Shown piece after piece: positions 51,472 to 60,073 of a DNA stretch of 60,073 nt. Below the pieces are notes generated by a model. The model saw only the letters and a list, made by a program, of their open reading frames with translations. It was not told where the DNA came from and did no database searches. Every line of letters starts with the position of its first letter. Position 1 is the stretch's first letter. The stretch is from an uncultured Bacteroides sp. (GTDB taxonomy: Bacteria > Bacteroidota > Bacteroidia > Bacteroidales > Bacteroidaceae), in the NCBI GenBank assembly GCA_944322355.1, contig CALUOT010000009.1:1-60073 (forward strand), read 5' to 3'. The translations under genes and the position numbers were made by a program.

Positions 51472-54400
51472 TCAATTTTGTTGTATACCCCCGTTTTTAG
51501 CATATTCAGAGGGCAGACAGCCCATGTATTTTTTGAAGCTGGTAGCAAAGTAGGAAGGGGTATTGAAACCGACCATCGTACTGATTTCAGCTACATTGTA
51601 ACGTCCTTCTTTCAAGAGTTTGCAAGCATGGTTGAAACGTATCTTCCGGATGAATTCAGTGGTTGATTCTCCTGTCACTCCTTTCATCTTCAGATGGAGG
51701 GACGAACGGCTCATTCCCATCTCTCTTGCGAATTCATCGGCAGAGAAGTCCACCTTATCCAAATGCTTTTCTACCATGTCCACGGCTTTGGTCAGGAATT
51801 CTTCGTCCAGCGGATTGAGTGCGATTTTTTCAGGCTCTATCTCCAACGATTTCGAATAATGTTCGATGGCCCGATAATGGGTACGCAGAATATTTTTAAT
51901 CTTCATGATGACAAAGGACAAGGAGAAAGGTTTGGCTATGTAATCGTCTGCACCTACCTGCAAACCGTCCATCTGGTCTCTTATTTCCGCTTTGGCCGAA
52001 AGGATGATAACCGGGATATGGCAAGTTTTCAGATTTTGTTTTATGTTTTTGCATAATTGGATACCATCCATGACAGGCATCATGATATCGGTCAGCACCA
52101 AATGGATTTCTTTAGTCTTCAGTATTTCCCATGCTTCTGCTCCGTTTGCCACTTCTTTCACTTGGAAATAAGTACTCAAGCCACGACTCAGGTATTTCCT
52201 GATTTCTTCGTTGTCTTCTACAACCAGGATGGTTTCTTGTCTGTGGGGATCGCTTCCCGGTATTTCTTCCTGAGTCGTTTCTTCTGTATCGATGATATAC
52301 ATCTCTTGTCGGTTGGTAGAGTATACCGGGGCATCAGAGTCGGATGGGCCGGAAGCATGTTCTTCTTTTGCATAAGCTGATGAGGAGGCAGGAAGGCTAA
52401 CGGAGAAGCAGCTCCCTTTTCCTACTGTGCTATCTACCTCAATGCGTCCATGGTGCATCTCCACTAATTTTTGAACCAAAGAAAGTCCGATACCGCTTCC
52501 CATATGTTCGTTTTCCACTTGATAGAAACGTTCGAATATCTTTGCCTGTTTGTTGACGGGAATTCCGATGCCTGTGTCTTTGACTTGCAGTAACAGGTTG
52601 TCACTTTCCATTTTCAGCACAACGGAGATGCTTTGTCCTTCGTTCGTATATTTGAAGGCGTTGGAAAGCAGGTTATTCAATATTAACTCGATGTAGCCTG
52701 AGTCGCACCATACCTTTCGGTTCTCCATCTCTGAATATAAGTTATAGTCAATATGCTTTTTGCGGGCCAGGTTTTCGTAGAAACGGAAAATCTTCTCCAC
52801 CAACGGATGAATGTCGATGTGCCTGATGCGCAATTCGAATACGCCTTTTTCGGCTCGTCGGTAATCCATCAGTTGGTTTACTAAGTGTAGCAGACGGTCA
52901 GTATTGCGTTTAATGTGTTCTAATTGAGTGCGTGCCCACTTATCAGTCGTTTTGTCCAGTAAATCTTGCAAGGGAGCCACGATTAAGGTCAGTGGTGTCC
53001 GTAATTCATGGGAAATGTTGATAAAGAAGCGCGTTTTCATTTCTTGCAGTTCTTTTTGTCTCATCTTGTCTATTCGTTCCCATTGAACATGAATGAGAAG
53101 GCCGATGACACCTACGGTGGCCAAGGTAAATAGACCGATGGCCCACCACGTTTGATACCAAGCCGGTAGGATTTTGATTGGCAGTTCGGTTTCCTTGTCA
53201 CACCATTTCCCATCGTTGTTGGCTGCTTTTACTCGGAAATGATAATTGCCCGGAGGCAGGTTGGTGTATGTAGCTCGTCGTTGTGTGTTGTCGGTTTCAT
53301 ACCATTGGTCGTCATATCCATCTAATTTGTAGGCAAATGTATTGTGTTTGTCTGCCAGATAATTGGGTACCACGAAATCGAGGCTGAACGATGCCTGCCG
53401 GTGAGTGAGTGTGATGCTTTCCGTCCGGCTGATGTGCTTCTCCAATATGTTTGTCCCGTCTTGCGGGCGTACTGATTGGCCGAATAGCTTTAAGTCGGTG
53501 AGAATCACTTGAGGTGCATACGGATTGTCTTGTAGCTCTTCGGGCTTGAAGCGAGTGATGCCGTTGATGCCTCCAAAGAGCATCTGGCCATCCGACGTAC
53601 GGCAATAAGCTTGCGGTGTAAATTGGTTACTTTGTAGTCCGTCAATGTCGGTGAAGTTTCTGAATCGTTGCTTGTCTGGTTCGAAGCAGGCTAAACCGTT
53701 GTCAGTACTGATCCATAGCCGTTGTTGTCCGTCTTCCAATATGCCATATACCGTAGCATTGGGCATCCCGTCAGCTACCGTATAGCGCACCCATTCCTTT
53801 GGGGCTTCGTGACAACCATATAAACCATCTCGCGTACCTATCCAGATGGTACCTTGCGTGTCTTCATAAAAACTATAGATGGAGAACGCTTCTTCTTTCC
53901 CTTCACCATTGGGTAGAGACGCCAGTGTGTCCCCTTGGATGGTATAGATTTCCAGCCCGTCTTCTCCTCCTATCCATAAGTGTCCTTTACGGTCTTTCAT
54001 CAAGGCTCGGATGCGTTTTACACCCACCGGGATGGAGGAAAATGTACGGGTACTGGTGTCGAACCTTAAAAGGGAGCCTAGCGTGCCTATCCATAGGTAC
54101 CGGCCATCGGCATTCGGCAAGATAGCATAGACATTCTTGTCCATCGTTGTATCTTTTTCTGCCATGAGGCGTTCGATGCGTCCGGTTCGTCTATCCAACA
54201 AGTTCAACCCTCCTGTATGTGTGCCAATGTATACCTTTTGTTCTGTCTCATCCACATAGATGGTTTTTACATCGTTGGCGCCGAGTCCTTGCTCCTTTGT
54301 ATAGTAAGCGAAATGTCCACTTTGTGTGTTGTAGCAGTTTACACCTCCATTGTTTGTTCCTATCCACAGGTTGCCCGTTGCATCCTCCACGATGCATCCT

Positions 54401-55464
54401 ATTACGTTATCGTTCAGTGAATTTCCATCCGGTAAATAATGGAGGTGTGCAAATCGCTCCCGCAAAGGGTGATAGTAGTTCAGTCCTCCGAAATATGTGC
54501 CCAGCCACATACCTCCTTGCGCATCCTTGAAGATACTTCGGATGGAGCTTTGCGAGAGGCTCTGGTTTTGCAGACGGTTGCTGGTGTACACTCGGAAGCT
54601 ATCGGTCGTTTCGTCATAAATATCCAGTGCGGTGAAGGTGCCTATCCAAAGCCGATTTTCTGTATCAAGAGCCAGTGAGCGAACAAAGTCGGAGCTAAGT
54701 CCGTTTCTTGTTGTGTACGGATGCAGTTTACGGGTGGTGAGATCCATGCGATAGAGCCCGTTTCCTTCCGTACCTATCCAAAGTTGGTTATCTCCTTGTT
54801 GCAGGATAGTCAATATCTCCTTTTTGCCCAAGGGGGATGCTTGTAATTGTACCCAAGCCCGGGTGGAGAATGTGTACCTCCACAGCCCGTTGTCGGCTCC
54901 TATGTACAAATGGTCTTGGTGTCGGTAGATGGCCGTAGCCTTCAAACGAAACAATTTTTCCGGTAAGCCTGTTCGGATAAAAGAGGTGTCTGGGATGTGA
55001 AATACAAACAAACCAGCGGAAGTATTGACCAGCAGACGTTCAGCGTCGATGAATTCGATTTTCGTGACTGCTGTTGGGTCTCCTTCTACCTGATAGGAGT
55101 AGTTGTGAAATGAATCTTTCTCTGGATCATAATAGGAGATTCCACTTTTTGTGCCTGCCCAGATGCCTCCCTTCTCGTCGGCTTTGACCGTATAAATCAC
55201 GTTATCGCCCACGCTTCCGGGCTTTCCTTCTTCCTGCCGATAGACGGTAAAGTCATAACCATCGTAACGGTTGATACCATTAAAGGTGGCCACCCATAAA
55301 CTTCCTCCCGTGTCTTGGGTGATGTCCAATACTGTACTTTGTGATAATCCTTCTTCCAGCCCTATATGCTTGAAATGCAGGTAGGGGAAACGTTGTGCTT
55401 GTGCTTGGATGGCTAAGTGGCTCCATAGCCATAGGATGGTGAGTATGTAGATTCCTTTTGTCAT
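51472..55464 (-). CDS. Hybrid two-component system sensor/regulator (HTCS)
   Basis: 1330 residues with a signal peptide (ending IQAQAQ). About residues 30-690 are a periplasmic sensor of repeated propeller blades (many GLWRYT, LWIGTEGNGLYRMD, MWLGTYFGG units), then a Y_Y_Y domain (about 700-765) and one membrane helix (WWAIGLFTLATVGVIGLLI). In the cytoplasm follow a histidine kinase (H819 in SHELRTPLT), an ATPase domain (GIGLSLVQKLVE), a receiver (D1126 in LTDIMMPVMDG) and an AraC-type helix-turn-helix ending FATSFKKYMGCLP. HTCS proteins sense an oligosaccharide and switch on the adjacent utilisation genes. Here a heparin/heparan-derived fragment is the probable signal, as known for the related regulator of B. 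thetaiotaomicron. It is transcribed alone at the edge of the locus. Confidence 0.96.
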   Translation of the reverse strand: MTKGIYILTILWLWSHLAIQAQAQRFPYLHFKHIGLEEGLSQSTVLDITQDTGGSLWVATFNGINRYDGYDFTVYRQEEGKPGSVGDNVIYTVKADEKGGIWAGTKSGISYYDPEKDSFHNYSYQVEGDPTAVTKIEFIDAERLLVNTSAGLFVFHIPDTSFIRTGLPEKLFRLKATAIYRHQDHLYIGADNGLWRYTFSTRAWVQLQASPLGKKEILTILQQGDNQLWIGTEGNGLYRMDLTTRKLHPYTTRNGLSSDFVRSLALDTENRLWIGTFTALDIYDETTDSFRVYTSNRLQNQSLSQSSIRSIFKDAQGGMWLGTYFGGLNYYHPLRERFAHLHYLPDGNSLNDNVIGCIVEDATGNLWIGTNNGGVNCYNTQSGHFAYYTKEQGLGANDVKTIYVDETEQKVYIGTHTGGLNLLDRRTGRIERLMAEKDTTMDKNVYAILPNADGRYLWIGTLGSLLRFDTSTRTFSSIPVGVKRIRALMKDRKGHLWIGGEDGLEIYTIQGDTLASLPNGEGKEEAFSIYSFYEDTQGTIWIGTRDGLYGCHEAPKEWVRYTVADGMPNATVYGILEDGQQRLWISTDNGLACFEPDKQRFRNFTDIDGLQSNQFTPQAYCRTSDGQMLFGGINGITRFKPEELQDNPYAPQVILTDLKLFGQSVRPQDGTNILEKHISRTESITLTHRQASFSLDFVVPNYLADKHNTFAYKLDGYDDQWYETDNTQRRATYTNLPPGNYHFRVKAANNDGKWCDKETELPIKILPAWYQTWWAIGLFTLATVGVIGLLIHVQWERIDKMRQKELQEMKTRFFINISHELRTPLTLIVAPLQDLLDKTTDKWARTQLEHIKRNTDRLLHLVNQLMDYRRAEKGVFELRIRHIDIHPLVEKIFRFYENLARKKHIDYNLYSEMENRKVWCDSGYIELILNNLLSNAFKYTNEGQSISVVLKMESDNLLLQVKDTGIGIPVNKQAKIFERFYQVENEHMGSGIGLSLVQKLVEMHHGRIEVDSTVGKGSCFSVSLPASSSAYAKEEHASGPSDSDAPVYSTNRQEMYIIDTEETTQEEIPGSDPHRQETILVVEDNEEIRKYLSRGLSTYFQVKEVANGAEAWEILKTKEIHLVLTDIMMPVMDGIQLCKNIKQNLKTCHIPVIILSAKAEIRDQMDGLQVGADDYIAKPFSLSFVIMKIKNILRTHYRAIEHYSKSLEIEPEKIALNPLDEEFLTKAVDMVEKHLDKVDFSADEFAREMGMSRSSLHLKMKGVTGESTTEFIRKIRFNHACKLLKEGRYNVAEISTMVGFNTPSYFATSFKKYMGCLPSEYAKNGGIQQN

Positions 55465-55606
55465 GGTAGGCTCTTTTGGGCGTTTATGTGGCGAATATAC
55501 GATATTTTTTCAACTATCTGCCTGATTTTGCTGGAAAAGAGAGTTTTCCTTCGGTTTATCTTGAAGGTTTATCTTGAATGAACGGGCCGTAAGTGTTCGC
55601 CAAAAA

Positions 55607-55631
55607 CGGACAGTTGTCCGATATCGAACAG
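55607..55631. promoter_or_regulatory. Dyad cluster, possible upstream activator site
   Basis: CGGACAGTTGTCCG (55607-55620) is a 14-base palindrome. It overlaps the quasi-palindrome TGTCCGATATCGAACA (55615-55630). The cluster lies about 45-70 bases before a sigma-54-like box and could bind an enhancer-binding regulator. Apart from these two sites the 55465-55809 gap holds only A/T-rich sequence; I see no gene in it. Confidence 0.45.
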
Positions 55632-55674
55632 GGTACGAAAATGAAATGGTGCTGATAATTAGATATTTATAAGT

Positions 55675-55691
55675 TTGGCACGGCATTTGAT
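55675..55691 (+). promoter_or_regulatory. Sigma-54-like promoter box
   Basis: TTGGCACGGCATTTGAT compares with the -24/-12 consensus TGGCAC-N5-TTGCW: TGGCAC is exact, spacing is right, and one base of the -12 element differs (TTGAT for TTGCT). It points toward the DUF3836 gene, whose ATG lies about 120 bases downstream. Confidence 0.45.
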
Positions 55692-55809
55692 TATCCATAA
55701 GCGAAGGCGGACAATGAAAAAAAGAAGGAGGCATGCAACTTCTTGTTTTCGGATGCCGTCTAAAGAGTAAAACAACTATTATTAGAATAACATTTAAAAA
55801 ATACTTATT

Positions 55810-56262
55810 ATGAAGACAACAAATTTATTTAAGGTTTTGGCATTTGCCGCATTCGCACTGGTAAGCACTTTCAACTTTGAAGTTCATGCACAGGAAAACT
55901 TCATCACGAATGAAGAAGTGAAGAACGACCTGGTCGTATCGAAGACCATCTTCCGCCAGGATGGTAGTTACCTTTACAATCACATGCGCTATGAGTTTGC
56001 TTATGACGATGAAAACCGTATGGTCAGCAAGACGGTGGCCAAGTGGAATGGGGCGCAAGATAAGTGGGAGCCTTATTATCAGATGACTTATCGTTATGAA
56101 ACGAATGAAATTATTATGGATTATGCTCGCTGGGATGAAGGGCGCGGCACTTTCAGCAAGGACATGAAGCAGACGGTGTATGAGTTGAATGAAGAGAATA
56201 TTCCCGTGGCTTTACATGAATCATCAGAAGAGGTTTCCTCTTTGTTGGCTCAGCAGCGCTAA
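55810..56262 (+). CDS. DUF3836 family secreted protein
   Basis: 150 residues with a signal peptide (MKTTNLFKVLAFAAFALVSTF..., cleavage near VHAQ). The mature protein is a series of short beta strands with the DUF3836 look: YEFAYDDENRMVSKTVAKWN and a following MTYRYETNEIIMDYARWDE. It is longer than the 89-residue relative at 4357-4626, which seems to have only the central part. Function is unknown. A sigma-54-like box and palindromes upstream suggest regulated expression. It lies divergently next to the HTCS gene but is probably not part of the heparan regulon. Confidence 0.8.
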   Translation: MKTTNLFKVLAFAAFALVSTFNFEVHAQENFITNEEVKNDLVVSKTIFRQDGSYLYNHMRYEFAYDDENRMVSKTVAKWNGAQDKWEPYYQMTYRYETNEIIMDYARWDEGRGTFSKDMKQTVYELNEENIPVALHESSEEVSSLLAQQR

Positions 56263-56297
56263 GTGCATGAGGTTAGTGTGTCTGATACTTTACAAGG

Positions 56298-56378
56298 TGT
56301 GAAGCCTTCACAGTGCTGATGTTACATCTTCACAGCCCTACTGTTACATCTTCACAGTACTACTGTGAAGCCTTCACA
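56298..56378. repeat. 22-bp-pitch intergenic array, word TGTGAAG/CTTCACA
   Basis: Four 15-base units start at 56298, 56320, 56342 and 56364, exactly 22 bases apart. The outer two are the palindrome TGTGAAGCCTTCACA and the inner two TGTTACATCTTCACA. Spacers are GTGCTGA, GCCCTAC and GTACTAC. TTCACA begins at 56307, 56329, 56351 and 56373. A decayed fifth word follows (AGTGAAAGG at 56386). It lies between the convergent ends of the DUF3836 and SpoIID-like genes. Confidence 0.88.
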
Positions 56379-56401
56379 CTCTTACAGTGAAAGGACGAAA
56401 G

Positions 56402-57727
56402 TCAAGAGATATACCCTCTTTTGTATATAGGTTGTAGTATAGCTCCCGGATAATAGTGATTCAAAATATCTTCATAATGGTATCCTTGCTTCGCCATCAC
56501 TGCAGCTCCTATCTGGCAGAGTCCTACCCCGTGTCCCCATCCGGCTCCTATGAGCAGGAAGCGTCCCGGCAGGCCGTCGGGTGTAAAGTCATGTTTCTCC
56601 ACGACAAAGGCCGAGCTGTAGAGGTGGGTGGGTGAAAGTGTGCGGCGTATTTCCAGTTCTTTGCCAATGATGAGGCTTTGCCTCGTGCCTTTAATCTTCA
56701 GTTGCCACAGGCGTCCGCTGGTCCCTCGTGCGATAGGTATCAGGTCGATGATGTCTCCGAAGTCTATGCCTGTGCGTTGTCGTATCAGCTTACTCAGTTC
56801 TTCTTGTGTATATTCTACCCGCCAACGGTAGAAGTCTGTTGTTTCCTGATCATAATTGTTTAATACTTGTGACAAGATACTTTTGTCCTTCGTATTGCAG
56901 AAAGAGGGTGGGGTGGAACGTATCCATCGCTCGGCTTCGGCTTCTTGAGTGAGGTCGGGTAGGTCAGTGGTTTGCTCCGAAGCTTGTCGGGTACGCCAAT
57001 CGCGTCCACGGTGCAGGTAAGGCAGGCGGAGGTTGGCCCAACAGTACTGAAATTCCTCTAATGCCCCACCACAGCATTTGGAAAAGCGTGTGTCGCATAG
57101 TTGGTTTTCCCATGTCAGTACTTCCCCACATGTGTCCGCCACGGCCTTTCGGGCATTTTCGGTAGAAGCGCGGGTGATGCCTTGATACCGTTGGCAATGG
57201 TCGTCGGCGCAGATGTCGAAGCGGGTGTGTGCATCGCGTTCATACCAGCGAAGTTTCTCTGTAGATGAGGGAGAAGAAGTGGGGCCGCTTGGGTGCAGGC
57301 AGGCCAACAGCCAACTGCGTGAGATGACGGCATGGGCTTTCAGCAGTTCCATCGGTGCGGTGGCCTTCATTTCGCTGGAGATGACGCTGACCAGGTAGGT
57401 CTCGGCGCGAATGACGTTGACGGCGGTCAGCTTTCCTTCGTCCATGATGATGCGGAGAGCACCATGGAAGCGTTGATTCTCCTCCCGTTGCCAATGGAAG
57501 CCGATGCCGATGGTGACATCGTGCAGCTCGAAGCATCCGGAAGCTTCATCAACCGGTTCGAACGACAGTTCGTCGTACTCCTTTCCTTCCCAGCTGATAT
57601 GTCCTTGAGCGTAAGTAGCGGTATAGGTGCCGGTTACTGTCTGTCCGTTTATCCGATAGGGAGTGGTCAGAGTAAAACGGATTTGCGGGGCAAACAAGAT
57701 ACCCACGTGTATGTAAGGTTCATTCAT
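56402..57727 (-). CDS. SpoIID/LytB domain protein
   Basis: 441 residues without a signal peptide at this start. The central part matches the SpoIID domain: NVIRAETYLVSVISSEMKATAPMELLKAHAVISRSWLLA, then KCCGGALEEFQYCW and, near the end, FLLIGAGWGHGVGLCQIGAAVMAKQGY. SpoIID of Bacillus is a lytic transglycosylase acting on denuded peptidoglycan; in Bacteroides the role is unknown and may differ. It overlaps the upstream DUF4922 gene by eight bases and forms a row with DUF4922 and the glycosyltransferase. Confidence 0.88.
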   Translation of the reverse strand: MNEPYIHVGILFAPQIRFTLTTPYRINGQTVTGTYTATYAQGHISWEGKEYDELSFEPVDEASGCFELHDVTIGIGFHWQREENQRFHGALRIIMDEGKLTAVNVIRAETYLVSVISSEMKATAPMELLKAHAVISRSWLLACLHPSGPTSSPSSTEKLRWYERDAHTRFDICADDHCQRYQGITRASTENARKAVADTCGEVLTWENQLCDTRFSKCCGGALEEFQYCWANLRLPYLHRGRDWRTRQASEQTTDLPDLTQEAEAERWIRSTPPSFCNTKDKSILSQVLNNYDQETTDFYRWRVEYTQEELSKLIRQRTGIDFGDIIDLIPIARGTSGRLWQLKIKGTRQSLIIGKELEIRRTLSPTHLYSSAFVVEKHDFTPDGLPGRFLLIGAGWGHGVGLCQIGAAVMAKQGYHYEDILNHYYPGAILQPIYKRGYIS

Positions 57728-58655
57728 AGACAGAATCTTTTATTATTTGCTGGATACTTTGGAATTGTTCGCACGGTAGGCAGACTTCGTTCAATATTTG
57801 TTCGATGTCAATCGATGTGATTCGCAGGAAGTCTTTTTCGATCGGCAGGATGAATACGCCTCCCATATCTACTGAGCCGGGGCTGCTGACTAAACGTTGT
57901 TCATCGGAAGCATAGTAGCAGGAAGGACGGTGTTTGGTGCGGGGAAAGATGAATATGGTCCATGTAGCTTCTTCGTACAGAGTCAGTATGTTCAATCGTG
58001 GTTCTTCCTCGTTGATGGGAAGGGGGAGAGCTTGATAAACAGCGTTGAACAAATGGCAGATTTTTTCGGTGTTGTTCGAACGGATGACGAAGGTGGTGCG
58101 GGGCGCATCGTCCAGCACGTAGAGGGTGGCTCCGGGCAGGCGGACAAGTTCTTCAGCTATCTGCTTCCAGTAGGCTTCGATGGGGAGGAATCCGCGGCAG
58201 CCTGCTTGGAAATGAGCATGGTCGGGGGCGGAGGCTCCGCACTGCGGACCGTTGTAGAGAACGGTGTAGTCTGTCAGCGTCTGTGCCAATGCTAGCATGT
58301 CAGTAAAACGGGAGATAATGCGTTGGGGCACATGGTTCGTTTCCACCAAAGTAAAGTGGCGGGGAAAGATGGGGAAGGGGTTGACTAACAGATCATAATG
58401 CCCCAGCAGGCGGATGGCCTTTTGTTGTGGCGGACGATTGGCGGAGCAGAGAAAGCATGGCCGTTTGGCTACGGAGGCCACGTCTACTTTGGCTCTTGAC
58501 GAAACAATACGCGCAGGATTGAACTGCACGTGGTAGGGGATGCCTTGCACACCTATTTCCCGCACTTGTACGTTGGTTAAAGCACGGTAGTGTGAATTTG
58601 CCTCCGGCCAGGTATCCAGCTGTTCTTTCAGGAGTTCGTTCGGTAGGATGTTCAT
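57720..58655 (-). CDS. DUF4922 domain protein (HIT/GalT-like)
   Basis: 311 residues, cytoplasmic. It carries a CFLCSANRP zinc-knuckle-like segment and a HIT-like histidine motif in [13 protein letters not shown], which suggests nucleotide-sugar phosphorylase or nucleotidyl-transfer chemistry. Close relatives in Bacteroides are labelled DUF4922 and no substrate is known to me. It overlaps the glycosyltransferase gene by four bases (ATGA) and the SpoIID-like gene by eight, so the three are translated together and probably act in one envelope or glycan pathway. Confidence 0.82.
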   Translation of the reverse strand: MNILPNELLKEQLDTWPEANSHYRALTNVQVREIGVQGIPYHVQFNPARIVSSRAKVDVASVAKRPCFLCSANRPPQQKAIRLLGHYDLLVNPFPIFPRHFTLVETNHVPQRIISRFTDMLALAQTLTDYTVLYNGPQCGASAPDHAHFQAGCRGFLPIEAYWKQIAEELVRLPGATLYVLDDAPRTTFVIRSNNTEKICHLFNAVYQALPLPINEEEPRLNILTLYEEATWTIFIFPRTKHRPSCYYASDEQRLVSSPGSVDMGGVFILPIEKDFLRITSIDIEQILNEVCLPCEQFQSIQQIIKDSVYE

Positions 58656-59998
58656 CGGATGGTGTTTTGATGATTTAATGCAATGCGTGCCTGTAGTTCC
58701 CAGGTGCGCAGGCGATCTTTGTATAAGTTGCGGGCATTAGTTAGAAGGATGCCGGGTGCGGCATCGGAGTTCCCTTCCCAGCGGCGGCATAAGTAGAGCA
58801 CGTCATGCACTCGTCCTATGCGGAAGTGGCGGCTAATGGCCAGTCCTGCGGCATAGTCTTCGCCATAGCTGGTGTTGGGCAAGTTTAGGTGGCGCAACAG
58901 GGGTGTGTAGAAGGCTCTGGGTGCGCCTAGCCCGTTGATGCGGAGGGCGTTGTTGCGGCCGTTGTCGGGTGTCCACTCGTGGTGGTCCACAATGCCCGGT
59001 GAGATAGGATTTAACTCGAAGTCCGTAGTTTGGTAAGTACCCACTACCATGGCACATTGCTGTTCATAGAAGGCGTGTACCATTGTGGACAGGGCGTGGC
59101 TATCCTTGTAGAGATCATCGCTGTCCAGCTGCACGGCAAACCGTCCGCACTGTTCATGATGCACGCCCAGATTCCAGCAGCCGCCTATCCCTAGGTCGTC
59201 CCGGTCGGGGATGAGGTGGAGGAGGTGATTGTCTGTGCGGAGGGCTTCGATGGCTTCAGTGGTTCCGTCGGTGGAGTGGTTGTCGATGACGATGACGTTG
59301 AACGGGAAATCGGTTTTCTGCTCCAGTGCCGAGCGGATGGCGTCGCCGATGGTACGGACGCGGTTGCGTACGGGGATGATGACTGATGCTTCGCAGGCGA
59401 ATTTCTCTCCGTTGTCAAGGTTGATTGGTTCGAACTCCGGCTTCAGCCAGGCACCGATAGCCCGTAGGTGTTCGGTGCAGGCGGCTTCCATCTCAATTTG
59501 TCGGTCGCGATTGCGTGGGTCCACGTAGCTGAACAAACGTCCAGCGGCGGGTATGTTTTCTGTTTCGGTCTCAGTGGTGGTGTAGAGGGGTTCGTTGATA
59601 TGTACGATAGGCCAGTGTTCGGACAACTTCAGTCGCAGGTCATAAAATCCGGCGTAGGCGTAGTCGGTTGTCATGCGGGCGGCGGCTTCCCGCAGGGCAT
59701 CGGTACGCAGTATCACGAGGGGGCCGAAGTCGAAGTCATCGCGTAGTGAGCCGGTTTGGTAGTCAATAAGCGGTACTTCTTTCCGTTGTCTTTGCTCTGT
59801 TCGGTAGTAGTCGGCATACACCATACCTGCACCGCTGTCTTCCAGCACCTGTTCCATGCGTTCACGCGCGAAAAGTCCTAAGTGAATGTCTGTCTGTCCC
59901 ATACGGAGTAGTACGTATGGGCTTTTTGCCTGTGCGACCATCTCGCGGACGGCGCGGCTCGAAGGTTGCATGGAGAGCGAGTAATCGTATATGTTCAT
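58652..59998 (-). CDS. Family 2 glycosyltransferase with an N-terminal GT-like half
   Basis: 448 residues. Residues about 200-420 are a complete GT-A domain: [28 protein letters not shown], and the metal motif DSDD in [11 protein letters not shown]. Residues 1-185 look like part of a second GT-A fold ([39 protein letters not shown]) but lack a clear metal motif, so this half may only have a structural or acceptor-binding role. The donor sugar is unknown. It is the first gene of the GT2-DUF4922-SpoIID row; the 75 bases upstream to the window edge show no clear promoter. Confidence 0.87.
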   Translation of the reverse strand: MNIYDYSLSMQPSSRAVREMVAQAKSPYVLLRMGQTDIHLGLFARERMEQVLEDSGAGMVYADYYRTEQRQRKEVPLIDYQTGSLRDDFDFGPLVILRTDALREAAARMTTDYAYAGFYDLRLKLSEHWPIVHINEPLYTTTETETENIPAAGRLFSYVDPRNRDRQIEMEAACTEHLRAIGAWLKPEFEPINLDNGEKFACEASVIIPVRNRVRTIGDAIRSALEQKTDFPFNVIVIDNHSTDGTTEAIEALRTDNHLLHLIPDRDDLGIGGCWNLGVHHEQCGRFAVQLDSDDLYKDSHALSTMVHAFYEQQCAMVVGTYQTTDFELNPISPGIVDHHEWTPDNGRNNALRINGLGAPRAFYTPLLRHLNLPNTSYGEDYAAGLAISRHFRIGRVHDVLYLCRRWEGNSDAAPGILLTNARNLYKDRLRTWELQARIALNHQNTIR

Positions 59999-60073
59999 AT
60001 TTAACGTGAGTTCGATGAAATATAAGTGTTTGAAGATTTGGTGATTAGCGAAAATTGCTGTAACTTTATAGTG

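Overview
This window reads as chromosomal DNA of a human-gut Bacteroides (phylum Bacteroidota). The signs are SusC/SusD pairs, a hybrid two-component regulator, DUF3836 proteins, class-specific -7 boxes of the form TAnnTTTG, no Shine-Dalgarno sequences, and lipoproteins with SxxxC-type signal peptides. I cannot name the species. Composition is uneven: 45 of 60 bases are G or C at 18001-18060, against 27 of 60 at 8401-8460.

Layout. At 1-4.6 kb are a peptidase fragment, an envelope protein of unknown role, an M16 protease and a small DUF3836 protein. At 5-9.4 kb lies a giant surface lipoprotein with a fimbrillin-like N-terminus and leucine-rich repeats. YbeY, a SpmA/SpmB-like membrane protein, an M28 peptidase and a GH2 glycosidase follow (9.6-14.6 kb). 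At 14.9-21.8 kb is a complete tryptophan operon in the order trpB-E-C-F-G-D-A. It has a recognisable -33/-7 promoter, a 31-codon leader peptide with a Trp-Arg-Trp stretch, and an intrinsic terminator before trpB, so it is probably controlled by attenuation. At 22-28.3 kb are an HU-like protein, a RhuM/phospholipase-D-like fusion, a lipoprotein gene with a broken reading frame, a penicillin-binding protein 4-type peptidase and lipoamide dehydrogenase.

From 28.35 to 55.46 kb nearly everything is on the minus strand and forms a heparin/heparan sulfate utilisation locus. It has a hybrid sensor-regulator, a GH88 unsaturated uronyl hydrolase, NagB, a NagB-like/PIG-L fusion, a sulfatase, two PL21-type heparinase II proteins, a SusC/SusD pair and a PL12 heparinase III. 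Surface cleavage by the lipoprotein lyase, SusCD uptake, periplasmic lyase, sulfatase and GH88 steps, then cytoplasmic conversion of glucosamine-6-phosphate to fructose-6-phosphate would be a coherent pathway. A three-gene fimbrillin-like operon and pdxB sit inside the locus. The last 4 kb hold a second DUF3836 gene and a tightly overlapping trio (GT2 / DUF4922 / SpoIID-like).

The most striking signal is not a gene. Eight intergenic regions carry short arrays whose repeated words recur every 22 bp exactly. Most can be written as 15-bp units separated by 7-bp spacers, usually four units. The word differs from locus to locus (GTTGCAAAC, GTTACTAAC, GGTCC/GGACC, TGTGAAG/CTTCACA, AAGGTGG, GCTTCTA) but is shared within an array. 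Two GGACC arrays 31 kb apart align without gaps over 116 bp and differ only outside the GGACC/GGTCC words. Three GTTnnnAAC arrays share geometry and flanks although in one of them the word has been exchanged at every position. I do not recognise this as a described repeat class.
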